Shown: one piece after another, positions 26,593 to 38,518 of the stretch
Layout: the number at the start of each line of letters is the position of its first letter
Position numbering within the stretch: the first letter of the stretch is position 1
Source: Candolleomyces eurysporus
Lineage: Eukaryota; Basidiomycota; Agaricomycetes; Agaricales; Psathyrellaceae
Length of the DNA: 64,000 bases
Assembly (NCBI GenBank): GCA_027579435.1
Contig: JANBPK010000787.1
Location: 20,224 to 84,223 of the forward strand
Direction: 5' to 3'
The notes under the pieces: model-generated
What the model was told of the DNA's origin: nothing
The model's database searches: none
What the model saw: the letters and a program-made list of their open reading frames with translations, nothing else
Program-made: the position numbers and the translations under genes

Positions 26593-27323
26593 TCGAAATC
26601 CCTGCATCATTTAGGTGAGTTCTCATGCTTTCATTTTGTTTTGGTATTAGCTAACATCCCGCCAGTACCCACATTAATTTGCCTGTTTCATTTCCCCACA
26701 CTCATTGGAGGATTTCACCCTTTGTATATCCCATGCACGAGCAAGATACCCACCCCTTGGTCTCGTTATACTTTTACTTTTATGACTATTTCACGACTTT
26801 CACGATCGAAGCTTGTGCGAGACTGCTACTAGCCTCCCCATTTCTATCTACATCTCCATCTCATCTCACCCTAACTATGCTCACTTCTTGATTATTCTGT
26901 AACCTCCCTGCTCTATTTGTTGTACGCCTTATTCACACTTTCGGATCCATGTACACACTTGCTATTGCTTTGTATTATGGCCTTGTTGTTCTACTATTAT
27001 CGCTACTGCAGTCTGCTGCTTCGTTCGCCCTCGGCATTTGCTACTTCCAGGAGGGCTCATTCCCGATCATCCTACTACTCATTCTTATTCTTTGTATCGT
27101 TACCACTTAGCTTCATCCACATGTTGTTGATTCTACTATACATTTTCTCGTTTTCATTTCGCGATATCATATACACAGTGGCATTTTCGTAAATCGGTCA
27201 TTCGGTAAGAGCGCGTCCCGTAAATCGTCGCAAAGCAATCCGTCCACACGTGTTTTTTTTCAGCTCAAGAAAGTCGTGAAAGGAAACGAAGCAGAGAAAT
27301 CGTCTATCTATAAGGTCGAGCGT
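26593..27323. other. Convergent 3' regions
   Basis: Lies between the stop codons of the Msb1-like gene (plus) and glycogen phosphorylase (minus). The sequence is AT- and pyrimidine-rich, as expected for 3' UTRs. There is no coding signal that I trust. Confidence 0.55.
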
Positions 27324-30300
27324 TTACGTTGCCTTCTTCGGCGCCTCGACGGGGGTGGGCTCGATATTCCAGAAACTCTCGGCGTACTCGAGGATGGCGC
27401 GATCTGAGCTGAACTTGCCCATCTGTTAGAACCATAGTTAGTAATCAGCTTGGAACGTTCGGCGGTATGTCAACTGACGTTAGCAGTGGTCTTGATCGAC
27501 TTCTTGACCCACTCATCCTGATCTTGGTAGGCTTCGTCGACCATAGCGAGTGCGGCGATGTCTATGATAAACCACGTCAGTATGCAAGCAAGATGGATGG
27601 ACGGTTTGACGCACAGGAATCGAAATCGTCGCTGAGCAAGTAGTAGTCTGTTTGCCTGATAGTATTCAAGAGCCTAGAATAAGGCAAGTAGCATGAGATT
27701 AGCAACGGCGTCTAAGGATATGGCTGTAAGATGACTTACGGCTCATAGATCTCGGCATCACCGAACAGACCGGCGGAAACCTGTTCAATCACACGAGCCA
27801 ACCCAGGGCACTTCTCCTCGAGGGGGACAGGGTGGTAGATGTGCTGGTATCGGAGGTCCTCGACAGCGCTATAGAGGATTACAGGTCAGGGCGGAGGAAC
27901 TCGAGCGAAGAGGAACGTCTCTGCAGAACTCACGGAGTCAAGTGACCGAAGAAGACTAGGAAGACATTCATTAGAATGATGCCTCACAACAGAAGGAACG
28001 ATGATACTTACAGACGTTGCTCTCGCCAACCTCCTCGGCAATCTCAATGTTGGCACCGTCAACGGTACCCAACAACAAACCTCCGTTCAAGCAGAACTTC
28101 ATGTTCGAAGTACCCGAAGCCTCGGTACCAGCAGTCGAGATATGCTGACTGATATCAGAGGCAGGGATCAAGACTTCGGCGAGAGAGACAGAGTAATCTG
28201 GAAGGAAGTAGAGTTGAAGGTAATCCTTGGTGTCTGGGTCCGTGTTGATCTTGCGGGCGACATTGACGATCAGGCGGATGGTCTAATCAAATCGCCGGAT
28301 CAGCGTTGTGCAGACCCAAAGAAGTGGAGAGAGGACATACCAATTTCGCGATGTAGTCTAGCAACATAAAGAAATGAGAACTCAATTCCTTCTTTGAAGT
28401 AGATGGACTAGGGCTTACAAGCAGGAGCAGCCTTTCCAGCGAAGAAGACGACACGGGGGTTGACCTTCTTCTTTTCCTCTGGGGTCATCGCCTTGAGGGT
28501 GAGGTACCTCTGTAAAGAGACATGAGACATGCTCGTCCTGAGGAAGCGAAACAAACGTACGTGGATGACACCCAGGATGTTCAAGGTTTGACGCTGTACC
28601 ACTATTTCAGCATCTATCGCGACAGAAAATCGAGGCTATTCCTACCTTATACTCATGCAAACGCTAGACGAGAATCCGAGTAAGCCTAGCTGAACGTAAC
28701 AAGAAAGAAACGGTTCTCAGGCGTACCTTGATCTGAACGTCAAACATCGCATCTGTGCGCACAGTCAATCCAAGGGTGGTTTGCACATAGTGTGCCAACC
28801 TTTCCTTGTTCCTCTGCTTGATCGCAGCCCACTCCTTTCGGAAAGCGGCATCTTCAGCGAAAGGAACGAGGTCCTTGAGTTTGGTGAGGTCCTTGAGCCA
28901 GACGGTCTTTTCGACTTTCAAAGTCTTGGTAATCAAATCGCTAAGCTCGGGGTTGCACTGGTCGAGCCATCGGCGAGGGGTGACTTGGGGAAGGGGTCAG
29001 CCGAGTGAAGCATCAGACGGGATAATCGGAACTTACTGCCGTTAGTGACATTGGAGAACCTGAGAAGCACATTACGCCGTTAGTAACTATCTGGAGCGGA
29101 TGAACATCTATCTTTTCACGTACTTGCTAACACCTTCGAAGTCGACGAAGTCCTTCAAGATGGTGGTCTTAACGAGGTCACTGTGGAGCTACGAATCGCA
29201 TGATCTTTAAGCTTCGGGTGCTAAAACAGACAGAAAGGGAAGAGCCACTGACCTCGGCAACACCGTTGACCTTTCGACTACCAACGACTGCCAGATGGGC
29301 CATACGGACTTGCTTCGGGAATCCCTCTACAACACATCATAATTCATCATTTCCGGAATGTGTCTCGGAATAGTCATACGCCGTACCTTCGATGAGAGAC
29401 ATGCGTGCCAACCTGTCCCTGTCATTAGGGTACTTGCGTTCCACGGCTAAATTCCGGCGGAAAAAGAGATCGTTAGCATATCGGAAATTAAATGCCACGC
29501 ACAAGAAAACGAGAGGATGAGAAAGTGGGAATAGCAGATACGGGGCAAAGAGGAAGAAGATGGGAGAAATGGAATGGAAAAATGCAATTACGATTACACC
29601 AACGTACCTTGAAGGAAGAACCTGAGAAAATCGATGGTTAACTACCAACATTTCAAGAACCCAGCTCCCAGAAAAGAACGTACAAGTTCTGAAAGGAGAA
29701 AGAAGAAAATCAATCAGTATCCGGCGTCAACATACTCAAACAGGCAGCTTAGACCCAGAAAGAAGAAGACTTACTATATCGTAAATGATCTGCAAGTGCC
29801 TGAGTACAGAACACCACATTAGCTATCTCGTGCTTTCCCGGAATGAGGCGAAAACGGAAGCAGACGAAACGGGAATACCGGAAGTAAAATATCTCGTGTT
29901 ACATACCTTGGAAGAACGTGCTCGATCAAAGGAACGGGCCATTTCTCAAGGGCTTCCTATGGGATGATCAGACATCGAGAACCTGGGAAAGACGGATGAG
30001 ACTTACGGGGAGGACGGTATGGTTAGTGTAGAAGAAGACGTTGGTGACAATTGACCAGGCTTGATCCCAGCCAAAGTCTTCTTCGTCAATGAGGATTCGC
30101 ATCAGCTCGGGGATGGCGAGAGTAGGATGAGTCTATCGAAAGCAGTTAGTCAGAAAGACAGAAGAATGATACGAATGATGTGTTTCGCACATCGTTGAGC
30201 TGGATGGCGACATAGTCGGGAAGCAGATTCAAAGGCTTTCCTTGCTGCTTGAAACGACGTATGATATCCGCCAAACTCGCGGCAGTCCAGAAGCTGGAGC

Positions 30301-31922
30301 AAACGAAGTCAGACCCAAACCAGAGGGGATAGAATTAGGAGGACTCACTATTGCTGCTTCAGACGCAGTTCCTTTCCGACTAGAGACAACGTGATTAGAA
30401 CTTGAAAATTCCATCAAGGAGCTTAAAAACACACATGAGCTAGACATGACCGAAAGCCGTGAGCTTAGCAACTTCTACAGAGAAAGAGCTACTCACGTAT
30501 GGTCATTAGGGTACAACACCGAGGTAATAGCATCGGCAGTGTTAGAAGATTCGACAGCTCCCTCATAGTTTCCAGCTGGAAAGGTGCATTTTTAGTCATA
30601 GCGCCTCAACGAAAGGCTTAGTAGACCCGTACCATTGAATGAGTTGAGATCGAAACCTCTCTTGGGCCTGCTCTCCCACAACCTCAAGTTGTTGATGGTC
30701 TTGGTTCCATATCCAGGGATCATAACGTCATAGGCGACAGCGACGACTTCTTGACCACCTTGCCAGATGCCACGGCCACTGGCAAGTCGTTCAGATTGGC
30801 CGTAGAAGCGAACTTCGTAGGTTACGTCGAGTCGGGGAAGCTGAACGCGCGATCAGCTACTGATATCAAGAGAGTACCGCACAGGTAGTGCTTACCTCCC
30901 ATGGGTTCTGGTTCTCCAACCATGGATCGGGGGCCTACGAGAATTCATTCGAGGTTATCACACAGTAACTCGATTTCATGCGGTCTCTCACGTACCTCGA
31001 GCTGGTTTCCTTCGGGAGAAATCAATTGCTGGAAGATACCATACTTGTACCTCAGACCGTATCCCCAAAGAGGGAGTTCCTACATAAAAAGATAAGAACG
31101 CGTTTTTGAGACACTGGCGATAGAAAAAGCGTACCGTGGAGGACCCAGAGTCAAGGTAGCATGCGGCAAGACGTCCGAGACCGCCATTTCCGAGAGCAGC
31201 ATCACGTTCCTTGTCAAGGATGTCTTCAATGCTGAACCCGAGCTTCTTGACACCATCACGGTATTCCTCCTTAAGTCCGAGGTTGAGAAGCTGCATTTGG
31301 AACGGTCATAAGTGATCATGTTCACTGATTAGGTGACATCACATACTGCGTTATCGAGAGTACGACCCATCAAGAATTCGAGAGACAGGTAGTAAGCCCT
31401 CTTGGGGTTCTTGCGCGTGTAGTTGAGCTGTGTCTCGTTCCAGTTAACAATGAGGTTGTCTCGAACGGAGAGCGCGGCGGCTTGGTACGCGCCAAGGTCG
31501 TCTAAAGCAGGATTTAGCCCGTGTTCAGCATCGAGGTAAAATTTAAAGGGATCTCGCACCCAAGTTGTACGCCTGACGAGCCAGAGACGTTTGGACATGG
31601 TTGACAAACGACTTTGTGACAGATGGTACATCTACGAAACACAACGAGATTTTAGACATCACGGAACCAGCCGCTCATCACATCGCTCTCGACGCACCTT
31701 TATCGACACCGCGGAGAGCTTCCTTCCAAACTTTTTCGTCGCCTCGAGGCCATTGCTCCTTTCCAGTCGCGTCAACCTCTGGGAGGTAACCTATCGATCG
31801 CCAGTGTCAATCGCCATCTCCCAGCGCGACCGTCCTTGCCAAAGCGTACCCGTCAACGTTCGCACATGGCGACGAGCCCTCTGAGGCTTTCCAATGGACT
31901 TGGGGTCGATGGTAGAGGTCAT
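27324..31922 (-). CDS. GPH1: Glycogen phosphorylase
   Basis: About 30 exons on the minus strand, from [20 protein letters not shown] to [11 protein letters not shown]. It degrades storage glycogen to glucose-1-phosphate in the cytosol. Family blocks in order: [145 protein letters not shown] and [14 protein letters not shown], whose Lys binds pyridoxal phosphate. Several exons are very short: AACTT at 29684-29688 (5 bases), 29608-29621 (14), 28646-28663 encoding RLHEYK (18), and a 17-base exon for YIAKL. Joined, these reproduce the conserved sequence without a break. The gene appears intact. Confidence 0.95.
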
Positions 31923-33334
31923 AGTAGCCTTTCGCCCTCTGTCAACCGGGGTGGGGTAGAGGGAGGAGAAAAGAGAGAGATAGATGTGATATGTGCGAAC
32001 TAGGGTTTATAAATTGCTGGCGCCCCGGCGGACCCCTATAATGTGCTTCGACCGACCTGGGCACCCGCGTTTTCGTTGTTTCCCTTTTCTTGACGTCACT
32101 TTATCAGATATTTCTGTTTTGGGGAGGGCGCGATAATTTAAGGGGGTGTCCCAGATATTGATGGCCGAGGAGTCTGCCGAGTCGCCGGCGCGGCTGGTAT
32201 GGAGAGATCGAATGGGCTTGGAATTTCGTTCATTCGATTTTATCGTTGTGTCGAAAGTAATAGCGCGCTCAACGTTCAACGTTCCTCAGAAGGCGCCCAC
32301 TTCTTTCACTTTTCTTATCGATGAGATACTGAGACCTGAGGGTTCTCTTCAGGATGTGCCGGATCAATCAATCTCAGCTGCTATTGTTTCTCTGGAACCA
32401 AGTTCGAGGTTTTGTTTCCGACATACTAGAAAGAGACACTTCAGTTTCACATACATAAAAGAATTTCCCTTTCTTCGTAGAACTAATGGCCCGAAGTCAG
32501 TAGGTTCAATGGTTCCTGGCAGGTTGAAGGCGTTCTATCCCGGTCCTTGAAAGCCGACACTCTGAGCCGCTGTTCATTTGTTTCGGTTTCGGCGACATTA
32601 TTCCTTCCACGAACAAATTGATGAAGGAAAGTAGGCACCGGGCGAGCGTACAGTCGATCGAAGTCTCCTTCATTTCGTTTGCGAATTACGATCTGAAGAG
32701 ATTCATAACTCCCAGGTTCTTCTTGGTTGCGACGTCGAGAAGAACTCGGAAGACACTGAAAATTTTCAATGAGGACCCGTGTGTTCCGACTTGCGACCCT
32801 TGCTGCGCAGAGTAAAAAAGCTAATCGCCACTGTGAAGAGAGACCGCCGCGGCACTTAACCGTCGAGTTCACTGTGATAAGAAGGCTTCGGCAAGATCTA
32901 TCACTGGACGGAGCATAGCGAGGTGCCTGAACGTTACCATGCGCCCATTGCAGTGAGTGGAAAAAGTGATGCGAGGTGATACTGTCGGGCGAAAGTCTCC
33001 CTTCCTTCCCTCCGTTCACGGCCGACTGTCCTTATTCAGGGACCCTTGTCTTTGGCAGATCTCTTAAGATATCTCATTGCGCCATGTCAAGAAAAAGGAA
33101 CACCTTCTCCCGCGAGCAATACTAACATATGTATAGAAATTGTGTACCAGCGCACTCAGTAGTGAGTCGAATCTGACTGATACAATTGCCAGTATTGGCG
33201 CCTGTAGTAACGCCATTTCTCCGCGGTCAGGGTATTTCGCAAGGCAACGGGTACGGTAGAAGCGGCTCTTTCGTAGATAACCGGAATGCGCTGTAAAGAA
33301 GAATGAACTCCTGGAGCCCTTCGGATTTCAATAC
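31923..33334. other. Intergenic region left of the receptor duplication
   Basis: Holds the glycogen phosphorylase promoter at its left end. Open stretches exist on plus (32146-32550, about 134 codons) and minus (32483-33019, about 178 codons). They overlap each other, lack recognisable domains, and neither has convincing introns or homology that I can name. I see nothing else. Confidence 0.45.
32006..32013 (-). promoter_or_regulatory. TATA box of the glycogen phosphorylase gene
   Basis: TTTATAAA about 85 bases upstream of the ATG on the minus strand, in a pyrimidine-rich context. A CCCCT motif at about 32033-32037, resembling a yeast stress-response element, lies a little further upstream. 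That link is an inference from yeast GPH1 regulation only. Confidence 0.5.
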
Positions 33335-35520
33335 AGTTCCTCGAACGTTTGTCGTACGAGGAAGGCCGATCATCTGAAAGTTGTGATATGATGGCACCCT
33401 TGGTTATGCTCCTACTTCGTTCGATGATAAAACTTTGACCAAATACGCAAAGCGCTCAAGCGCTCACTTCGTCGTCCGTTGTACTCGTCTCCGAGGCCCG
33501 CAGTACTGCTGACCGCTCCAATGATGGACGCGCTCACGCGCCAATAGCAATGCAGAGGTCTCCTTACCGCGGGCTGTTTTAACGACATACATATGTCGCG
33601 TATCACACGCATCCAGAGCAGATTTCGCTTAGCAAAGGCTTGCTCATTGGCTGAATCCCCTCTGTCTTCTTCTCTTTTAGGGAGCGTGACGTGAACGTGC
33701 GCTCATTTGATGGTGGTCGATTCCGGCGAGACTCGAAAGAGCACTCGAACAAGCGCGCTATCTAAATGGGTACTGTACCATGTATAGTTATTTCCGGTGC
33801 TCTTTGTAGTATCTGAGAGACTGCACCCAACAGCTATCAACAAGAGGGAAGTCTACCAAGAGCAGGGCCATCGGATAAGTAATGACAACGTAGCAAAAGT
33901 GGCAGCTGAAGGAATCCTCGCCTCGCCTCCGTTACTTTCTTGCTGGAAATGAATCCACTAAACAATGCTAAGTGGCAGAACACTAATGCAAAACACCGTG
34001 GGGTGCCTGAGGGCGTTAAGATCAATAGGAAAGCGGTAGTTGCCAGCGCTAAGTAAGATGGGGACCGTATACAAGCATGATTCTAGCCTCATTCCTGAAA
34101 TCCTTAGGAAATACGTCGCCCTCTACGGAGTCCGTCCGTGCATCTCCACCACGACTTGGGATGTGGGGTTATTGTTTCGCTATTCCAGAAGAAGAGAAGG
34201 ATGTACATCGAAATCGAGACCGTCAAAGTCAGCCACCGCCAAAGGTATTCGCCCCAGATGCGCCATTGCAGCTAGGCATTGCCTATTGAACACTAGTGCA
34301 GCCATTCCATTCAACGCGGAGTAATAATTTTTAGTTTGAGTACAGAAACATGATCTGGCAGGGTTCGGCTCATAGTCCTCTGAAGGCGCAGATGGCAAAG
34401 AGCTGGATAATCATAGAATGATTATAGAATGAGATGAGCTGGATAGGCAAGATAATTTTCAATGCACACCAAGATGCTGAGGGGGACCGAGACCTTTCCG
34501 AGTTGCTTAAGCACTTGTCTGGTGACATTGCGCTTCACGGAGAAAGGTAAGATTTTTCGGACACTGGAATTGAGAGGAGACTCACGGCCATAACTCCGAA
34601 AACGTAGAGTGAAGCTAGAGATGAAACGAATGCCGACATGATTACATACTGGAAACAAATTCTCAGTGTACTGCTATAACACTGCACCATAATGATCTGA
34701 AGGAGTGGAAAGGGCAACTCACCGTCAAGGAGACAGTCCGACCGCGGCTCAAGAAATGTAAGGAAGCATCACCGTTGCGAGAACGTAGAAACTCGTCATG
34801 AGTGCGGGTTCTGATTCCAGGAGCATTGGCAGAGTCCATGATTAGCGCTTGGTAGCTTTGGGTGAAGCTTAAGGGACTGCAATTTCAGAGAAATTATCAA
34901 GGGGTATATATATATTCCTAGCTCCTTGCACACCTTTGCTAAATAATCAAGTTATCCGTCTACCGGTACCGCTGAAGAGCGTTGACACCGGACAGCCCGT
35001 AGTGTAAGCTAGGACCTGGGCGTCTACTAGTATCAGAAACTAACACACCCCGCAAGTGTATTCGAGCATGTTTGCCGTAAGAAGTTTGCGTGACCCCGCA
35101 CGGCCTTCAGGGTCATAAAAATTATGAGAGCACGACAGCTGTACCTACGTACGACTTTGTTTTATCTCGAAGTCCGACATATAGTGGCATTTGGAATTCG
35201 AGTCCGTGAAGCAGTGACTGTCAAAGATGGGTGAGGCTATTCTAGACTTTTCCTTGCCAGGCCTCGTCGCCGGTGACAAAAAGGGTACCATCCCGTTGTT
35301 CTCGAGCCTCGATGCAACAGTAGCTCCTGTAGGAGCTTAGGGAGAAAGATTTCGTCGGTGGTCTGAGATGTCCCGGAGTGGATAAGTGATAGCAAGGACG
35401 TGAATTTGGCTTTCTTGAGAACCAATGCTCCAGTCGGCGATCAATCCTTTCTTAGTTTCCTTGTGTGATTCTGAAGCAACGTCACTTTTTCTAGATCGCA
35501 TACATTGCGTGGAACTTTCG
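33335..35520. repeat. Tandem duplication, unit 1 (broken receptor)
   Basis: Base-by-base resemblance to 35511-38130 begins around CGAACGTTTGTCGTACGAGG (33339) against CGAACATTTGTCGTGCGAGG (35519). It continues through the gene, the TATA region and the far promoter, and ends at the matching GTCAC..TTTTCTAGA boundary near 35490 and 38100. Unit 1 is about 0.4 kb shorter because internal receptor exons are missing. Confidence 0.8.
33837..34839 (-). pseudogene. Broken Git3-like receptor copy
   Basis: Paralogue of the intact gene at 35888-37453. The start (MDSANAPGIRTRTHDEFLRS) is preserved and the last exon still encodes the C-terminal segment up to LGRLPSC. The middle is destroyed. One extra A in SEK|SYLSP shifts the frame to a stop just after TM1. 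The exon encoding the TM2 region and its loop is deleted, so that RQV runs straight into LKQLG. Most of the TM4 exon is missing after RGL, where a stop occurs. The WCWIGND block is out of frame. A receptor cannot be made from this copy. The promoter TATATATATA is retained at about 34905-34914. Confidence 0.8.
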
Positions 35521-35887
35521 AACATTTGTCGTGCGAGGAAGACCGATCGTTTGAAAGTTGCAATATGATGGCACCCTTGGATGCATTCCTACTTCATTCA
35601 ACGATAAAACTTTGACCCAGGACACAAAGCGCTAGATTTCGTCGTCTGTTGTACTTGTCTCCGAGGCCTGCAGTACTGCTGACCACTCCAATGGTGGACA
35701 CGCTCATGCACCAAATAATCATAATGCAGACGTCTCCTTACCGCGGAGTGTTTGGACGACACACATATGTCGTGTATCACACTCATCCAGAGCAGATTGA
35801 TGCAAGTCAAACAGGGATAGGTATTGTACAAGGTATAATTATTTCCAGTGCTTTTTGTAGTATCCGAGAGACTGCATCTAACAGCTG

Positions 35888-37453
35888 TCAACGAGAGGGA
35901 AGTCTGCCCAATTCAAGGCCATCGGATATACGTCCTGTCGCTGTCGCTCCTTCAACATGATCGTGGACTCTCCGCGAGACCACTGTATCCGAGTCATGAT
36001 TGTGTTTCCCAAACAGAACAGTGTTTGGCCGGGTTTTTAACAGTAGTATAACGTTGAATGCCCCGCTCAGGACGAGTAATGACAACGTAGCAAAAGTGGC
36101 AGCTGAGGGAATCCTCGCCTCGCCTCCGTTGCTTTCTCGCTGGAAATCAATCCACCGAACAATGCTCAGTGGCAAAAGACTAATGCAAACCACGGTGGGG
36201 TACCTGAGGGCATTTAAGATCAACTTAGCGTGAGTTGCCAGCGTTGAATAAGATGAGGAACGTACGCAAGCATGATTTTGGCCTCATTCCTGAGATCCTT
36301 AGGGAATTCGTTGGCCTCAACGGAGTCTTTCTGTCGAATTTGGAATCTCCACCACGACTTGGGATGTGGGGTGATTGTTCCGCGAATCCAGAAGAAAAGA
36401 GGGGTGTACGTCAAAATCGAGACCGTTAAGGTCAGCCACCACCAGAAATATTCGCCCCAGATGCGCCATTGCAGGTAGTCGTTGCCTATCCAACACCAGT
36501 ACTGTCATTCCATTGAACGCGGAGTAGTCAATTTTAGTGTAAGTATAGAAGCGTGATCTGGCAGGATTTCGCTTACCGGAACGGGTGCTATGTAGCGATG
36601 CTGTTCATCTTTGTGTAGATTCAGAACGTTTCCAAGAACGACCATGAGGATGATAAAACCCCATATTCCGGTAATGAGAAGCTTGGTCAGTAGCAGAGAC
36701 TCGGATGTTCTGCCAATCCATAGTCCTCTGAAGGTGTAGATGGCGAGGAGCTGGGCAATTATTACGAAATGAGATGACTTGAAGAGGTAATGTAATATTC
36801 AATGCGTACCAATACGCTGAGGGGGACTGAGACCTGCCCGAGTTGCTTAAGTACTCCTAAAATATGTATATTAGAATATTGCATTATTCCATACCACCCA
36901 AGCAAAATAGGACGCACCTTGTGCAGTACAGTAAGCGCCAATTTTTACTTTGCCATCGTTCACCCATTTGATATTTAAAATTTCGCCAAGTGCCTGAATC
37001 GCTTCCCCGAGGAAGATAGAGAACTGAAATTACAACAGAGAAAAATTAAGTGTAGGTCGGCGAGTCACTATCACAAAAGCGAAGTTGCGTACCATAATCA
37101 CGTCTACTGGGTCGACAAATATTCGCCACTCTCGGTGTCTTCGCACTTGTCTAGAGATATTGGGCTTCACGGAGAAGGGTAAGATTTCGGACACTAGAGT
37201 TGGAAAGAAACTCACAGCCATGATAGCTACGAACACGTAGAGTACAGCTAGAAACGAAACGAATGCCGACAGGATTACCAACTGGAAACGGATTTTCAGT
37301 ATATAATTATCTGCAGAAGTGGAAGCAGCAACTCACCGTCTCGCCGACAATCTGGCCGCGGGTCAAGCAATGTACGGAAGTATCACCGTTGTGAGAACGT
37401 AGAAGCTCGTCATTTGTGCAGGTTCTGGCTCCAGGAGTATCGGCAGAGTCCAT
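35888..37453 (-). CDS. Git3-like (glucose/cAMP-receptor type) seven-TM receptor
   Basis: Seven exons join in phase, about 400 residues. TM1 (LVILSAFVSFLAVLYVFVAI), a loop RRHREWRIFVDPVDVIM, TM2 (FSIFLGEAIQALGEIL), a conserved Cys (AYCTAQGVLKQLGQ), TM3-TM4, then YWCWIGNDYLQWRIWGEYFW at TM5, a long third loop with basic residues, TM6 (YPTVVCISLLPLSIVRWI) and TM7 (SAATFATLSLLVLSGAF). The TAQGVLKQLG and YWCWI..Y...R.W.EY blocks match Agaricomycete receptors related to fission yeast Git3. In that yeast the family senses glucose through a G-alpha/cAMP pathway; ligand and coupling here are unknown. The ATG is supported by the paralogue, which shares MDSA.PG and the TATA position. No broken frame seen. 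Confidence 0.8.
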
Positions 37454-37517
37454 GATTAGTGCCGGGTAGCCTTGGATGAGGCTGGTGGGGCTGAAATACA
37501 AGAGAAAAGATCAAGGG

Positions 37518-37526
37518 GTATATATA
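37518..37526 (-). promoter_or_regulatory. TATA box of the Git3-like receptor gene
   Basis: TATATATA about 65 bases upstream of the ATG. The same element with identical flanks (GGGGTATATATA..TTCCTAGCTCC on the plus strand) is kept upstream of the broken copy near 34905. Confidence 0.55.
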
Positions 37527-38130
37527 TTCCTAGCTCCTTGCACACCTTTAACGAATGATCAAACTGACTGTCTACCGCTGCCGCTGAAGAGCGTTGACAC
37601 TGGACAGCCCGTAGTGGTGAGATTGTACCTGGGCGTCTAGATGAAACCGACTTGAACACCCCGCAAGCGTATTCGAGCATATTTGCCGTAAGAAGTTTGT
37701 ACCCCGCACGGCCTTCAGGTTCATGCAAAATAGCACGACAGCTGTACTCACGTACGACTGTATATTTTCTCGACGTGCGACGTACAGTGACATTTGGAAT
37801 CCGAGTCCGTGAAGCAGTGACTGTCAGGGATGGGTGGCTGTTCTGGACCTTTCCTCGCCAGGGTCGTCGACGGCGATAAAGGGGGCACCATCTTGAAGTT
37901 GTCGATGCCCGATGCAAGAGTAGCTCCCATAGAAGCTTAGGGAGAGGGGTTTCGTCGCTGGTTTCCGGTAGTTTGCGACGTCCTGGAGTGGAGATATGAG
38001 CGAAGACTGAATTTGGTTTTCTCGCGGATTAATGTTCCAGTCGGAGATCGACCTTTTCTTAGGTTCCTTGCGTTATTCTGAAGCACCAACGTCACCTTTT
38101 CTAGAACATCTCAACTGCGTGGAACTTTTG

Positions 38131-38518
38131 AATGCCCGGGAGTGCCTACGCAGGGATAAGTAGCGAGTCCAAAACGGTCAACTTGATGAGCTATTTATAT
38201 ATGTAGTACTGCCACCTATCCACACGCACGGATGATCCTTGCCTGACGTGCGTTGATTAGCTGGGTTTCTCGTACTTCTTCTTTGTCAAGAGCCAGAATA
38301 TGCGTCGTGTGCCTCTGTGGTAGTCGCGAAAGACGCATCCTCCCTTTTCCTTGGAGCTCGGCCGGCTTCGGTGTTTGCCGATGTGCATTCCCACATTCCC
38401 GTCCAGCCCGCAGTGATGGGCTAATAATAGCACCATTCATTGGACGACCGTCATCTACGAAAGGTAAGGGCCCTTGCTTCAGAACGGCACCTGTCCACGC
38501 ACACCTCACCAAAAACCA
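38131..38518. other. Upstream region of the KDSR gene
   Basis: Starts just after the receptor duplication ends. It presumably contains the KDSR promoter and leader. No element stands out. Confidence 0.5.

Larger units (their letters stand above)
35511..38130. repeat. Tandem duplication, unit 2 (intact receptor)
   Basis: Second unit of the direct repeat with 33335-35520; same order and orientation. It keeps the exons deleted from unit 1, so unit 2 has the ancestral structure and unit 1 is the decayed product. Confidence 0.8.

Noticed and set aside
32483..33019. Minus-strand 178-codon frame between glycogen phosphorylase and the receptor units
   Set aside because: No domain, no hydrophobic or repeat structure, and an overlapping plus-strand frame of similar quality; coding status undecided, so not called.
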